Part shown: in pieces, positions 33,922-42,982 of the stretch
Numbering within the stretch: the stretch's first letter is position 1
How the letters are laid out: the number at the start of each line of letters is the position of its first letter
Source of the DNA: Solirubrobacteraceae bacterium
Lineage (GTDB): Bacteria > Actinomycetota > Thermoleophilia > Solirubrobacterales > Solirubrobacteraceae
DNA length: 55,130 nucleotides
Reading direction: 5' to 3'
Assembly: GCA_016463765.1 (NCBI GenBank)
Contig: JAEMQS010000026.1
Location: 1-55,130 of the forward strand
The notes under the pieces: model-generated
The model's database searches: none
What the model was told of the DNA's origin: nothing
The model's input: only the letters and a program-made list of their open reading frames with translations
Made by a program: the position numbers and the translations under genes

Positions 33922-34317
33922 TCAGCCGTCGAGCGCGCCGGCGTCGTCGGGCACGTCGACGGCATGCTCGCGCAGCGCCTCCATGGGGACGATGTCCAGT
34001 GCCCGCTCGTGCGTGGCGGCCAGGACGACGAACGCCGCGGCGCCGTCCTCGTGCGCGCGCATCCAGTTGCGCGCCGTGACGCACCAGCGGTCGCCGGGCT
34101 TCAGGCCCGGGAAGCGGTACGCGGGCATCGGCGTGGAGAGGTCGTTGCCGATGCTCCGCTGGTGCTCGAGGAACTCGGCGGTCACGACCGCGCAGATGGT
34201 GTGGCTGCCGCGGTCGTCGGGACCGGTCGAGCAGCACCCGTCGCGGTAGAAGCCGGTCAGCGGGTCGGTGCCGCACGGCTCCAGGTCGCCGCCGAGAACG
34301 TTGCGCCCGTCACTCAT
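33922..34317 (-). CDS. DUF2237 family protein
   Basis: 131 residues with the clear DUF2237 pattern: NVLGGDLEPCGTDPLTGFYR, DGCCSTG, GSHTICAVVTAEFL, GNDLSTP and FPGLKPGDRWCV. Conserved cysteines suggest metal binding or redox activity, but the family has no known function. It overlaps the upstream 63-residue gene by 8 bp and ends a run of small genes. Confidence 0.9.
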   Translation of the reverse strand: MSDGRNVLGGDLEPCGTDPLTGFYRDGCCSTGPDDRGSHTICAVVTAEFLEHQRSIGNDLSTPMPAYRFPGLKPGDRWCVTARNWMRAHEDGAAAFVVLAATHERALDIVPMEALREHAVDVPDDAGALDG

Positions 34318-34501
34318 CGCGAGGCACGACCCGCATCAGGGCGACCTCCTCGCCCGACTTGGTGTCCGGGTAGACGACGTACGCGGCCGGCTGTCCGCCG
34401 AACCAGCTGGCCTGGTCGGCCTCGCCGACGAAGATCGCCGGCCGCTGCGTGCCGTCGGGCTGCTCGACGAACACGCGCTGGCCTTCGTGAAAAGCGTCCA
34501 T
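34310..34501 (-). CDS. Small unknown protein, SH3-like
   Basis: 63 residues: GQRVFVEQPDGTQRPAIFVG, then AAYVVYPDTKSGEEVALMRV. Beta-rich with the look of a small KOW/SH3-like barrel; no named family. ATG 34501. Overlaps the DUF2237 gene start by 8 bp, implying co-translation. Confidence 0.65.
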   Translation of the reverse strand: MDAFHEGQRVFVEQPDGTQRPAIFVGEADQASWFGGQPAAYVVYPDTKSGEEVALMRVVPRDE

Positions 34502-34540
34502 CCGCGCATCCTCGCCGACAGCCCGGCGGCGGCGCGTCGG

Positions 34541-34738
34541 TCAGCCCTTGGGCTGCCGGGGCATGTCGGCCAGCTCACGCCGGGCGATCGCGCGGCCCTC
34601 GGCCAGCGCGCGTGCGGACTTCGCGTCGCGCTCCTGGGCGCCACGGGCACGCGCGGCGTCGTTGCGCTTGTCGATCGCGTCCTTGGCCGCGCGCCATGCA
34701 TCGTCGCCGCGGAGCGGCTCAGCGGGGGTCTTCGCCAT
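34541..34738 (-). CDS. Small basic helical protein, unknown
   Basis: 65 residues, highly charged and alanine-rich (AWRAAKDAIDKRNDAARARG), predicted helical. Start ATG 34738 has a strong ribosome site AGAGGAG seven bases upstream, which supports real translation despite low complexity. No family recognised. Lies 39 bp from the next small gene. Confidence 0.6.
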   Translation of the reverse strand: MAKTPAEPLRGDDAWRAAKDAIDKRNDAARARGAQERDAKSARALAEGRAIARRELADMPRQPKG

Positions 34739-34763
34739 GGTGGTCTCCTCTGACCTGGGGGTG

Positions 34764-35066
34764 CTAGCGCAGTGCGCCGGCGGGAAGGATGAATCGCAGC
34801 GGGACCGGATCGGCGGTCGCGGCGGACTGTCGCGGGGCGTGCAGCCCGCGGGACGCCTTGGGCGGGGCGGCCATCTCGGGCGTGCCGCCGCGCTCGATGA
34901 TCCACGCCATCACGGCGTCGAAGTCGGCGCCCTCGGCGAGGATCGCGGCCCGTTCGATCACGCGGCCACCGCTGCGGTGCGGCCGCGCGAGGCGGGCGAC
35001 GATCGTCTGGATCTCGTCGTCGACGATCTCCGTGGTGTCAGTCGCGGCCGGCTCGGACGTCATCAT
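34764..35066 (-). CDS. Unknown 100-residue protein
   Basis: Small acidic-to-neutral protein whose middle (residues about 17-60, IQTIVARLARPHRSGG and ILAEGADFDAVMAWI) looks like a compact helical domain; C-terminus is Pro/Ala-rich and probably disordered. No family recognised. Two adjacent ATGs (35066 and 35063); the first overlaps the TCA of the 82-residue gene, so they are coupled. Confidence 0.6.
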   Translation of the reverse strand: MMTSEPAATDTTEIVDDEIQTIVARLARPHRSGGRVIERAAILAEGADFDAVMAWIIERGGTPEMAAPPKASRGLHAPRQSAATADPVPLRFILPAGALR

Positions 35067-35311
35067 GCGGTCCTCATGTCGTGGCGGGCACGCTGCAGGC
35101 GTGCGGTGGCTCCGGCGGCGATGCGCTCGAGCTCGCGCAGGCTGCGCGGCTCACCCCGTCCGAGGTAGATGCGGCGCCGGTAGAGCGCCAGACGGCGATC
35201 GGCGTGGGTGGCAAGCGCTTCAAGCTCGCCGATTGACGGCGTGCGTGCTGCACCGGAAGCGGACGCGTGGGTTGGGCGCGGCCCGCTGGCGGGATTGCTG
35301 GTCTGGGTCAT
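35063..35311 (-). CDS. Small Arg-rich protein, unknown
   Basis: 82 residues from ATG 35311. Disordered Ser/Ala/Pro N-terminus (about 1-25), then an Arg-rich helical pair (LATHADRRLALYRRRIYLG, LRELERIAAGATARLQR). No family recognised; it could bind nucleic acid (inference from charge). First gene of the small-gene run, divergent from trmL. Confidence 0.55.
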   Translation of the reverse strand: MTQTSNPASGPRPTHASASGAARTPSIGELEALATHADRRLALYRRRIYLGRGEPRSLRELERIAAGATARLQRARHDMRTA

Positions 35312-35398
35312 GACGACCCCCTCGTTCGAACCCCTGACCACCCAGGGTACTCGCTCGAAGGTCCTGCGAACACCCGGCGGTGCGAGGATCTGGCGCTC

Positions 35399-35863
35399 GT
35401 GCCCCGCATTCTGTTCTTCGAACCGCGCATTCCGCCCAACACCGGGAACGCCATCCGGCTCTCCGCGGTGACCGGCGCGCCGTTGCACCTGGTCGAACCG
35501 CTGGGCTTCGACTTCAGCGACGCGAACCTCCGCCGGGCGGGCCTGGACTACCACGACCTCGCCGTGGTGACGGTCCACCCGAACCTCCAGGCGGCCTGGG
35601 ACGCCTTGCTGCCGGCGCGCGTCTTCGCGTTCAGTTCGCACGCGACGCGCGGCTACGCGGACGTCGGCTACGAGGACGACGACGTCCTGCTCTTCGGCCC
35701 GGAGCCTGACGGCCTGCCCGAGCATGTCCTCGCCGATCCGAACATCACCGACGCGGTGCGCATCCCGATGCTCCCCGGGCGGCGTTCGCTGAACATCACG
35801 AACGCCGCGTCGATCGCCGTCTACGAGGCGTGGCGCCAGCACGGCTTCGCCGGCGGCGCCTGA
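35399..35863 (+). CDS. trmL: tRNA (cytidine/uridine-34 2'-O)-methyltransferase TrmL
   Basis: 154-residue minimal SPOUT methyltransferase that methylates the wobble ribose of tRNA-Leu. Motifs: FFEPRIPPNTGNAIRLSA (motif 1), LLFGPEPDGLPEHVL (motif 2) and MLPGRRSLNITNAASIAVYE (motif 3); the length fits TrmL. GTG 35399 is used, giving the usual short N-terminus before ILFFEPR. Stop lies 1 bp from the convergent secreted-protein stop. Confidence 0.93.
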   Translation: MPRILFFEPRIPPNTGNAIRLSAVTGAPLHLVEPLGFDFSDANLRRAGLDYHDLAVVTVHPNLQAAWDALLPARVFAFSSHATRGYADVGYEDDDVLLFGPEPDGLPEHVLADPNITDAVRIPMLPGRRSLNITNAASIAVYEAWRQHGFAGGA

Positions 35864-35864
35864 C

Positions 35865-37346
35865 TCACGGAGCCGAGCGGACGCTCGAGCGGACGGGAAT
35901 CGGTCCGGCCACCGGCTGCGTGCCCGTCGGCGTGGGGTCGCCGATGAGCGTCACCACGTCGCCGGAGACCGGGCTGGCGGCCACGCGGGCCTCCTGCAAC
36001 GCGGCAGTGTCGCCAGCGGTCGTGATGGTCTCGGTCGGGCCCCAGGACGATGCGCCCGCCGCGCGCGCCGAGGCGAAGTGGCCGCGGTCGCCGGACTCCG
36101 TCACCCAGACGATCGCCGCTCCTCCGCGCGGCCCGACGACGAGCCCCTGGAGCCGGGACGACGCCCCCGGTGCGGAGAGCGCACGTGGCGCGCCTGCCCG
36201 CCCGGAGGTGACGTCGGCGGTGCGCACGGCGAACCGGTTGGCGTCGGCGCCGGTCCACGCCACGATCCCGCGGTCGCGGACGATGGCGGCCTGCACGGCG
36301 ACGCCCAGGATTGCGCGGTCACTGCCCTGGGACAGATTGCGCTCGAGCGTCTGCTGCCGGCCGAACGTCTTGCCCGGCGCGGCCGTGTTCAGCGCCACGA
36401 GCCCCGGGCTGCCCGCGAAGTTGCCCTCGCCGACACGCTGCGCGACCCAGGCCACGAGCATGCGGCGCGTGCCGTCGATCGCCGCGGTGATCCGGCGGTT
36501 CGGGCTCCCGAGGAACGCCGAGCCACCGGTGCCCAGCCGCTGCTCGGCGCCGATCGTGCCTCGGGCGGAGACCATCCGGGCACGAACCGCGGTGCGGTCG
36601 TCCCAGGCGACGAGCACGTCACCCGGGCCGCTCACGGCGAGCGCGACGGGGCTGCTGCCGACGGTCTGGGCCCCGAAGTCCATGACCCGCTTGAAGAGCC
36701 CGCTCGTGCGGCGCCGGATGAACAGGCGCGAGCGGTAGCCGACCACGCGCGTGCGCCCGACGACCGGGACGCTGACGGCCACGGCGACGTCGCCGCCGGC
36801 GTTCGCGGCCAGCGCGGTCACGACGGCCGCACGGGAATCCGCGAGGGTCCCGGGCTTGGCGAGGAAGCCCCGCGCCAGCACCTGGCGCACTGAGAAGTCC
36901 CCCGTGACGTTGCCACGCGTGACGGCCACGTCGAGTGGCCGGCCGGTCCGTTCTGCCTTGCGGTCTGACGGGGCGGTCGCCGCGCCGGCGAGCACGACAC
37001 CGGAGCGGCCGAAGAGGGCCATCTCATTCGGCGTGACGCTGCGGAACGTCGACCTGGTCACCGTCCCGAACGCGCCGCGCGAGCCGGAGAACCGGGAGTA
37101 GCCCAGCCCGCCGGCACTGCGGCCGAGCACCGTGAAGCCGGCGCCACCGGCGGTGAACCCGAGGTGCGCGTCGGCCGGCTGGAAGGCCAGGCCCGCGTTG
37201 ACCGGTGCCCACTGGGCGAGGTAGCCGCCGGCGACGACCTGCGGGTCGGACCAGGGCGGCGCTGCCGTCGCGGACGCCGCGCCGGAGAAGGACACGGCGG
37301 CCGCCGCGAGCGCGATAGCGGGGTGCGCGAGGCGGGAGGAGGACAT
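35865..37346 (-). CDS. Secreted beta-propeller-like protein, unknown
   Basis: 493-residue exported protein; signal peptide residues 1-29 end ATA. The rest is beta-rich with at least four units of the form GDVLVAWDDRTAVRAR, MLVAWVAQRVGEG, RGIVAWTGADANRFAVR and GAAIVWVTESGDRGHFASAR, spaced about 55-70 residues, which suggests a propeller. No named family; no catalytic motif seen. ATG 37346 precedes the signal peptide directly. Confidence 0.75.
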   Translation of the reverse strand: MSSSRLAHPAIALAAAAVSFSGAASATAAPPWSDPQVVAGGYLAQWAPVNAGLAFQPADAHLGFTAGGAGFTVLGRSAGGLGYSRFSGSRGAFGTVTRSTFRSVTPNEMALFGRSGVVLAGAATAPSDRKAERTGRPLDVAVTRGNVTGDFSVRQVLARGFLAKPGTLADSRAAVVTALAANAGGDVAVAVSVPVVGRTRVVGYRSRLFIRRRTSGLFKRVMDFGAQTVGSSPVALAVSGPGDVLVAWDDRTAVRARMVSARGTIGAEQRLGTGGSAFLGSPNRRITAAIDGTRRMLVAWVAQRVGEGNFAGSPGLVALNTAAPGKTFGRQQTLERNLSQGSDRAILGVAVQAAIVRDRGIVAWTGADANRFAVRTADVTSGRAGAPRALSAPGASSRLQGLVVGPRGGAAIVWVTESGDRGHFASARAAGASSWGPTETITTAGDTAALQEARVAASPVSGDVVTLIGDPTPTGTQPVAGPIPVRSSVRSAP

Positions 37347-37433
37347 GGGCCTGACGCTATGCCGACCCGCACACCCCACCAACCGCATGAACTACGGCCG
37401 CTGAGCGGGGTGTTCCCCGCTCAGCGATCCGGG

Positions 37434-38303
37434 TCAGCTGCGCGACCGGTACAGCTTCGTCGTCAGCGGCACGAAGATCGCGGTGAGCACCGCGGCTTCG
37501 GCGATGACGAGGAGGATGTCGCCGGCCACCGCGTCGCCGTACATCAGCCCGCGCGACGCATCCACGAGGTGCGACACCGGGTTGACCCCGACGAACCACT
37601 CCAGCGCCGACGGCAGGGTCGACGGCTCCACGAAGATGTTGCTGAGGAAGATCAGCGGGAACAGCCCCATGAAGCCGGTGTTCATCACCGCGTTCGGCGA
37701 GCGCATGACGAGGCCGAGCGTCGTGAAGCCCCACGCCAGGCCGAACGCGAACAGCGCCACCAGGCCGATGGCCCCGACGATGCCGGGCAGGCCGCCGCCC
37801 GCGTCGAACCCGAGGATGAGGCCGAGCACGACCGTCACGGTCGCGGCCGCCACGTAGCGGACGATGTCGCCGAGCGCGGCGCCCACGAGCGGCGCGGGCG
37901 ACCACACCGGCAGCGAGCGGAAGCGGTCGACGACGCCGCGGGTCATGTCCGTGTTCAGCGACATGCCGGAGTAGACCGTCGTGAACAGCACGGCCTGCAC
38001 GAGGATGCCGGGCAGCAGGAACTGCAGGTACTCCTGGGTGGAGCCCGCCACGGCGCCGCCGAACAGGTAGACGAACATCACGAGGAACAGCACCGGCGTG
38101 ATCGTCACGTCGAGCAGCTGCTCGGGGACGTGCTTGATCTTCACGATCGCGCGCCAGGCGAACATGCGGCAGGCGGTCAGCGCGCTCGCGCGCGGCGGCC
38201 GGGTCCCGGACACGAGCGCGGCGTGGATGGCCTGCTGGTGGTCGGCGGTCAGCGGGCCGTCGCCGTTGACCGAGGGGGCGGTGGTGGTCGGTGAGGTGCT
38301 CAT
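37434..38303 (-). CDS. ABC-2 type exporter permease (DrrB-like, second system)
   Basis: 289-residue permease with a polar N-terminal extension of about 45 residues and six hydrophobic segments. DrrB-type blocks: [33 protein letters not shown] and [19 protein letters not shown] 38303 overlaps the ATPase TGA. Paralogous to 26181-26945 but divergent in the extension and loops. Confidence 0.92.
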   Translation of the reverse strand: MSTSPTTTAPSVNGDGPLTADHQQAIHAALVSGTRPPRASALTACRMFAWRAIVKIKHVPEQLLDVTITPVLFLVMFVYLFGGAVAGSTQEYLQFLLPGILVQAVLFTTVYSGMSLNTDMTRGVVDRFRSLPVWSPAPLVGAALGDIVRYVAAATVTVVLGLILGFDAGGGLPGIVGAIGLVALFAFGLAWGFTTLGLVMRSPNAVMNTGFMGLFPLIFLSNIFVEPSTLPSALEWFVGVNPVSHLVDASRGLMYGDAVAGDILLVIAEAAVLTAIFVPLTTKLYRSRS

Positions 38304-39265
38304 GCGACGGTCTCCTCCTCCGCGTCGGCGGGATGTCCGGTGAGGGCGAGGAAGACCTCGTCCAGGCTCGGCTGCCCGAGCGAGAAGCCGGCCACGGGAA
38401 GGCCGGCCTGGGCGAGCTCGCCGATCGCCTCGGCGGCCTTGTCGGGGCTGGCCACTGCGACCGACACCCCGGACGGGTCGGTGTCCGCATGCGCGGGTTC
38501 ACCGAGCACGCGCGTGAGCAGCCGCTCAGCCTCGCCGCGCTGGTCGGGGTCGAGCAGCCGCACGTGCAGCGTGCTCTGGGCGACCTGCGCCTTGAGCTCG
38601 GCCGACGTGCCCTCGGCGATGACCTTGCCGTGGTCGATGACGGCGATGCGCCCGGCGAGCTGATCGGCCTCGTCGAGGTACTGCGTGCAGAGCAGGACGG
38701 TCGTGCCCTGCCCGACGAGCGCGCGCACGATCTCCCACACCTGGTTGCGCGAGCGCGGATCCAGGCCGGTGGTCGGCTCGTCGAGGAACAGCAGCTCGGG
38801 GGTCACGACGATGCTCGCGGCGATGTCCAGGCGCCGGCGCATGCCGCCGGAGTAGTTCTTCGCCAGGCGGGTCGCCGCGTCGTCGAGCCCGAAGGCGTGC
38901 AGCAGCTCGTCGGCGCGGTCCTTCGCCTGGGTGCGCGAGTAGCCGAGCAGCCGGCCGAGCAGGTAGAGGTTCTCCCGGCCGGTGATGTCCTCGTCGACCG
39001 ACGCCAGCTGGCCGGTCAGGCTGATGTGGCGGCGCACCTCGTCGGCGTCACGCACGATGTCGTGGCCCAGGACCCGCGCGCTGCCGCCGTCGGGACGCAG
39101 CAGCGTCGCGAGCATCTTGATGACCGTGGTCTTGCCGGCGCCGTTGGGCCCGAGGACGCCGTACACGGCGCCCGCGGGCACCGCGAGGTCCACGCCGTCG
39201 ACGGCGCGCGTGTCGCCGAAGACCTTCACCAGGCCTTCGGTCTCAATCGCGAGGGGTGAGCTCAT
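38300..39265 (-). CDS. ABC exporter ATPase (DrrA-like, second system)
   Basis: 321-residue DrrA-family ATPase: Walker [12 protein letters not shown]-loop [10 protein letters not shown], signature [10 protein letters not shown], Walker [12 protein letters not shown], switch region [10 protein letters not shown], and C-terminal DrrA extension. Start ATG 39265. No adjacent regulator gene on the other strand, unlike the first system. Confidence 0.93.
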   Translation of the reverse strand: MSSPLAIETEGLVKVFGDTRAVDGVDLAVPAGAVYGVLGPNGAGKTTVIKMLATLLRPDGGSARVLGHDIVRDADEVRRHISLTGQLASVDEDITGRENLYLLGRLLGYSRTQAKDRADELLHAFGLDDAATRLAKNYSGGMRRRLDIAASIVVTPELLFLDEPTTGLDPRSRNQVWEIVRALVGQGTTVLLCTQYLDEADQLAGRIAVIDHGKVIAEGTSAELKAQVAQSTLHVRLLDPDQRGEAERLLTRVLGEPAHADTDPSGVSVAVASPDKAAEAIGELAQAGLPVAGFSLGQPSLDEVFLALTGHPADAEEETVA

Positions 39266-39366
39266 GTCGTCAGATCCGCTTCGGGTCGGGGGTGTCTGGG
39301 GGTAGGACCGCCGAGAGCGTGCAAACTCATCGGCGCCCGTCCGTGGGATGGTGGGCCTTCGACCGT

Positions 39367-39380
39367 GCTTGAAGTCAAGC
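39367..39380. promoter_or_regulatory. Palindrome GCTTGA-AG-TCAAGC
   Basis: Perfect 6-bp arms with 2-base spacer overlapping the stop of the VOC gene and 100 bp upstream of the second DrrA ATPase. Could be an operator for the exporter operon. Confidence 0.35.
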
Positions 39381-39749
39381 GCGTGTGGTGAGCTGCTGCA
39401 GCGCCCAGCCGTTGCCGTCCGGGTCGGAGAAGAAGACGAAGCGGCCCCAGGGGAAGTCCTGGACCTCGCTGACGTCGACCCCGCGGGACGAAAGAAGCGC
39501 GTGGGCGGCGTCCGCGTCCTCGACGACCATCTGCAGGCCCTGCAGCGACCCGGGTTCGGTCTGGGCGATGCCCTCCCCAAACGCGATCGAGCAGGCCGAA
39601 CCAGGCGGTGTGCACTGGACGAACCGGAGGTTCTCGGCCACGCGGTGGTCATGATCGGCGGTGAAGCCGAGCTGTTCGGTGTAGAAGGTCTTTGCGCGAT
39701 CGGTGTCGGTGACGGGGACGGCGATCAGCTCCAGCTTGAGGTCCATCAT
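39375..39749 (-). CDS. VOC (glyoxalase/bleomycin resistance) family protein
   Basis: 124 residues, two beta-alpha-beta-beta-beta modules: [20 protein letters not shown] and [16 protein letters not shown], ending [15 protein letters not shown]. Typical of small VOC proteins of unknown substrate. ATG 39749 has AGGAG 4 bases upstream. Confidence 0.88.
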   Translation of the reverse strand: MMDLKLELIAVPVTDTDRAKTFYTEQLGFTADHDHRVAENLRFVQCTPPGSACSIAFGEGIAQTEPGSLQGLQMVVEDADAAHALLSSRGVDVSEVQDFPWGRFVFFSDPDGNGWALQQLTTRA

Positions 39750-39825
39750 GCGGCTCCTCTCCAGTGGTCGATGGACGCAGTTTCCCGCGGCCTGCGGCCA
39801 GGATCTGTCCGCAATTCGAAACTTC

Positions 39826-40515
39826 TCAGGAGGGCTCGAACCCCACCGCCCGATACAGGGGTGTGCGCGCGCGGCGCCCCGCCGGCTCGAGCACCTCGAG
39901 GTGGCGCAGGCAGTAGACGACACGCTGCGCGAGCACCCGCCGCGCACCGAGCAGCGCGCCCAGCTCCCGCGTGCTGAACGGCTCCACGGGCAGCGGCGGC
40001 AGCGCGGCGAGGATGTCCTCGATCCCGCGCAGCTCGACGTGCTCGAGGATGTCGACCAGCCGCCGCTCCCCCGGGTCCTTCGTGCGCCGGCGGACCTTCA
40101 CCGGCTCGGGCCCGCGTACGTGGTCCTCGCGCAGCAGGACGACCTCGACGGTGAGGTTCGGGTGCGCGAGCAGCGACGGGAACGTCACGAGCCGGTCGAA
40201 GATCTCGGTCGCGTCCGCGCGTTTCGGCGACTTGCGCGCGGACAGCACCTCGCCGTCCTCGTTGACGCGCACGATCCGCCGCTCGGCCGCCACCGGGTGC
40301 ACGATGCGCATCCGGTGCTCGTCGAGCAGCGCGTCAAGCTTCGGCCCGAGCGGGCCGAACCCGCCGGTCTGGATCTCGACGAGTTCCCCGTCCGCGCGCA
40401 CGAGGTCGATGACGAAGCGGTCGACCTTCACCTCTGCGCGATCGCCGGGCCGCGCGATGGCGTCCTTCAGCGCCGCGTGGAGCGGGCCTTCGCGCAGGAC
40501 GCCGATGCCGGACAC
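39826..40515 (-). CDS. Unknown protein, possible PD-(D/E)XK nuclease-like fold
   Basis: 229 residues. Residues about 30-50 read KVDRFVIDLVRADGELVEIQ, with the spacing D...ExQ and a following GFGPLGPKL helix that recalls PD-(D/E)XK nuclease folds. The C-terminal half (about 170-229) has FSTRELGALLGARRVLAQ, helix-turn-helix-like. I cannot name a family with confidence. Start GTG 40515. It lies 22 bp downstream of the TetR gene on the same strand. Confidence 0.6.
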   Translation of the reverse strand: MSGIGVLREGPLHAALKDAIARPGDRAEVKVDRFVIDLVRADGELVEIQTGGFGPLGPKLDALLDEHRMRIVHPVAAERRIVRVNEDGEVLSARKSPKRADATEIFDRLVTFPSLLAHPNLTVEVVLLREDHVRGPEPVKVRRRTKDPGERRLVDILEHVELRGIEDILAALPPLPVEPFSTRELGALLGARRVLAQRVVYCLRHLEVLEPAGRRARTPLYRAVGFEPS

Positions 40516-40537
40516 GGCGCGGGAGCGTAGAGCGCGG

Positions 40538-41122
40538 CTAGGACGCGCCCGGCGCGCCGGCGCGCAGGCCGTCCATGAGCAGGTGCAGCAGCTTCCGCGC
40601 GTTGCGCTGCCAGTCCTCGTCGGCGTCCATCGCCCAGATGGCGCCGGTCGCGCGCATGATGTCGCCGGGCTCGACGTCCTCGCGGATCGTCCCCTCGGCG
40701 TGGGCGGCGTCGAGCAGGGCGGTGAGCGCGCCGCCGATCTGCACGCGGGTCGCGGCGAAGAAGTCCTCGCGCCCGCCGGAGATCGACCGCAGCGCGCCGA
40801 TCATGCCGCGCTTGGCCGCCGCGTACTCGACGAAGCGGTCGAGCCAGAGCGACAGCGCCTCGTCCGACGGGTGCTCGGCGAGCAGCTCCGGCGCGGCGGC
40901 GGCGAGGTGCTCGACCTCGGCGCGATAGGCCGCCTCGATGAGCGCGTCGCGCGTGGGGAAGTGGCGGTACAGCGTGCCGATGCCGACGCCCGCGCGCTTG
41001 GCGACGGCTTCGAGCGAGACGTCGGTGCCGCATTCGGCGAACGCGTCACTGGCCGCGGCGAGGAGCTTGTCGCGGTTGCGCTGCGCGTCGGCGCGGAGGG
41101 GTTTTTCGGGTGTTATCGACAT
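40538..41122 (-). CDS. TetR/AcrR family transcriptional regulator
   Basis: 194-residue repressor with HTH SLEAVAKRAGVGIGTLYRHF (about residues 36-55), a textbook TetR recognition helix. Divergent from a two-gene SDR operon. The gap holds two near-identical palindromes, one just 2 bp upstream of its own ATG, so autoregulation and SDR repression are very likely. Confidence 0.93.
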   Translation of the reverse strand: MSITPEKPLRADAQRNRDKLLAAASDAFAECGTDVSLEAVAKRAGVGIGTLYRHFPTRDALIEAAYRAEVEHLAAAAPELLAEHPSDEALSLWLDRFVEYAAAKRGMIGALRSISGGREDFFAATRVQIGGALTALLDAAHAEGTIREDVEPGDIMRATGAIWAMDADEDWQRNARKLLHLLMDGLRAGAPGAS

Positions 41123-41124
41123 GT

Positions 41125-41188
41125 AAACGGAGGGTGCCTCCGTTTGCCTGCTAGTCTGCCCGGCAGGAAACGGAGGAGTCCTCCGGTT
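41125..41188. promoter_or_regulatory. Paired TetR operators AAACGGAGG-N3-CCTCCGTTT
   Basis: First site (41125-41145) is a perfect 9-bp inverted repeat with a 3-base spacer. The second (41168-41188) is the same with one mismatch (CCTCCGGTT). Centres are 43 bp apart, about four helical turns. They lie between the divergent TetR gene (start 41122) and SDR gene (start 41216), which identifies them as that TetR's operators. Confidence 0.8.
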
Positions 41189-41215
41189 CAGGATAGCGAC
41201 GAAAGGACGGCGACC

Positions 41216-42046
41216 ATGTCCAAGGTCTGGTTTCTCACCGGCACATCAAAAGGGTTCGGGCGCGTCTGGGCCGAAGCGGCGCTGGAGCGTGGCGATCGCG
41301 TCGCCGCAACCGCCCGCGACGTCTCGACCCTCGACGGCCTCGTTGAGCGCTATGGCGACCTCGTCCTCCCCCTCACGCTGGACGTCACCGACAAGGCGGC
41401 CGTCGACGCCGCCGTCGCGGCGGCGCACGCGCACTTCGGGCGGCTCGACGTCATCGTCAACAACGCCGGCTATGGCCTGTTCGCGATGATCGAGGAGGCG
41501 ACCGAGGAGCAGGTCCGGGCACAGCTCGAGACCAACCTCTTCGGCGCCCTCTGGGTCACGCAGGCGGCGCTGCCGTTCCTGCGCGAGCAGGGCTCCGGCC
41601 ACATCCTCCAGGTCTCTTCGATCGGCGGCGTGCACGCGTTCCCGATCGTCGGGATCTACCACGCGTCGAAGTGGGCGCTGGAGGGCTTCAGCCAGTCGCT
41701 GGCCCAGGAGGTCGCGGGCTTCGGCATCAACGTGACGATCATCGAGCCCGGCGGCTTTGCCACCGACTGGCGCGGCCCGTCGGCGACGGTCGCCGACCCG
41801 ATCGCCGCGTACGACGACGTGCGCAACGCGGCGATCGCGCGGTTCGGACAGGCGTCCCCCGGTGACCCGCAGGCCACCGGCGAGGCGATCCTAACGGTCG
41901 TCGACGCCGACGACCCGCCGCTGCGCCTCTTCCTCGGCGCGGCGCCCTTCCAGATGATCAAGCCCGAGTACGAACGACGCCTGCGCGAATGGGAAGAGTG
42001 GAACGACGTCGCGGTAGCGGCACAGGGCCAGGAGGTCACAGCATGA
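41216..42046 (+). CDS. Short-chain dehydrogenase/reductase (classical SDR)
   Basis: 276-residue oxidoreductase. Cofactor motif LTGTSKGFGR (TGxxxGxG), NNAGYG, catalytic Ser in LQVSSIGG and YHASK (Tyr-x-x-x-Lys). Starts ATG 41216. Downstream gene is translationally coupled (ATGA). Regulated by the divergent TetR through two palindromes. Substrate unknown; the family acts on ketones, aldehydes or sterol-like alcohols. Confidence 0.92.
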   Translation: MSKVWFLTGTSKGFGRVWAEAALERGDRVAATARDVSTLDGLVERYGDLVLPLTLDVTDKAAVDAAVAAAHAHFGRLDVIVNNAGYGLFAMIEEATEEQVRAQLETNLFGALWVTQAALPFLREQGSGHILQVSSIGGVHAFPIVGIYHASKWALEGFSQSLAQEVAGFGINVTIIEPGGFATDWRGPSATVADPIAAYDDVRNAAIARFGQASPGDPQATGEAILTVVDADDPPLRLFLGAAPFQMIKPEYERRLREWEEWNDVAVAAQGQEVTA

Positions 42047-42963
42047 CGACGGCAACACGGATCACCACGCCCTTCGGGGCGGAGAGCACGGCCGCGGAGG
42101 TCGTGGCGGGCATCGACCTGACGGGCAAGCGCGCCATCGTGACCGGCGGCGCGTCGGGCATCGGGATCGAGACTGCGCGTGCACTGGCCGGCGCGGGTGC
42201 GGACGTCACCATCGCCGTGCGGGACACCGCGGCCGGCGAGAAGGTCGCGGCGGACATCGACGGCACGGTCCATGTCGCGCCGCTCGAGCTGCTCGACCGC
42301 GCGTCGGTCGAGGCATTCACCGCCGGGTGGGACGGACCGCTCGACATCCTGATCAACAACGCCGGCGTGATGGCGCTGCAGGAGCTCGTCCGCACGCCGG
42401 AGGGGTACGAGACGCAGTTCGCCACCAACCACCTCGGGCACTTCCGGCTCACGCTGGGCCTGCACGACGCGCTCGCCGCGGCGGACGGCGCCCGGATCGT
42501 CTCCGTGAGCTCGACCGGCCACCTGAACTCCCCGGTGATCTTCGACGACCTGCACTACGACTTCCGCCCGTACGACCCGTGGACGGCCTACGGCCAGTCC
42601 AAGACGGCGAACGTGCTGCTGGCCGTCGAGGCGACGCGGAGGTGGGCCGGCGACGGGATCACCGCGAACGCCCTGATGCCGGGCGGGATCCTCACGCCGC
42701 TGCAGCGTCACCTGTCCAAGGAGACGATGCAGCGGATGATGGAGAACCGGACGATGAAGCTGAAGTCGCCCGAGCAGGGCGCCGCGACCTCGGTGCTGCT
42801 CGCAACGTCGCCGCAGCTCGACGGCGTCAGCGGACGCTACTTCGAGGACTGCAACGAGGCCGAGGTCATCGCCCGTCGCGAGGGCTCGTCGGGCGTCGCC
42901 CCGTTCGCCCTCGATCCGGACAACGCGCGGCGGCTCTGGGACGTCTCCCTCGAGCTGCTCTGA
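42043..42963 (+). CDS. Short-chain dehydrogenase (retinol dehydrogenase-like)
   Basis: 306-residue SDR with VTGGASGIGIETA, NNAGVMA, Ser in VSVSSTGH and YGQSKTAN (active-site Tyr and Lys). The layout matches the WWOX/retinol dehydrogenase-like branch with a longer C-terminus than the preceding SDR. Good ribosome site CAGGAGG about 8 bases upstream; ATG 42043 overlaps the previous stop. Confidence 0.92.
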   Translation: MTTATRITTPFGAESTAAEVVAGIDLTGKRAIVTGGASGIGIETARALAGAGADVTIAVRDTAAGEKVAADIDGTVHVAPLELLDRASVEAFTAGWDGPLDILINNAGVMALQELVRTPEGYETQFATNHLGHFRLTLGLHDALAAADGARIVSVSSTGHLNSPVIFDDLHYDFRPYDPWTAYGQSKTANVLLAVEATRRWAGDGITANALMPGGILTPLQRHLSKETMQRMMENRTMKLKSPEQGAATSVLLATSPQLDGVSGRYFEDCNEAEVIARREGSSGVAPFALDPDNARRLWDVSLELL

Positions 42964-42982
42964 GCACGACCAGCCGGTTGGC

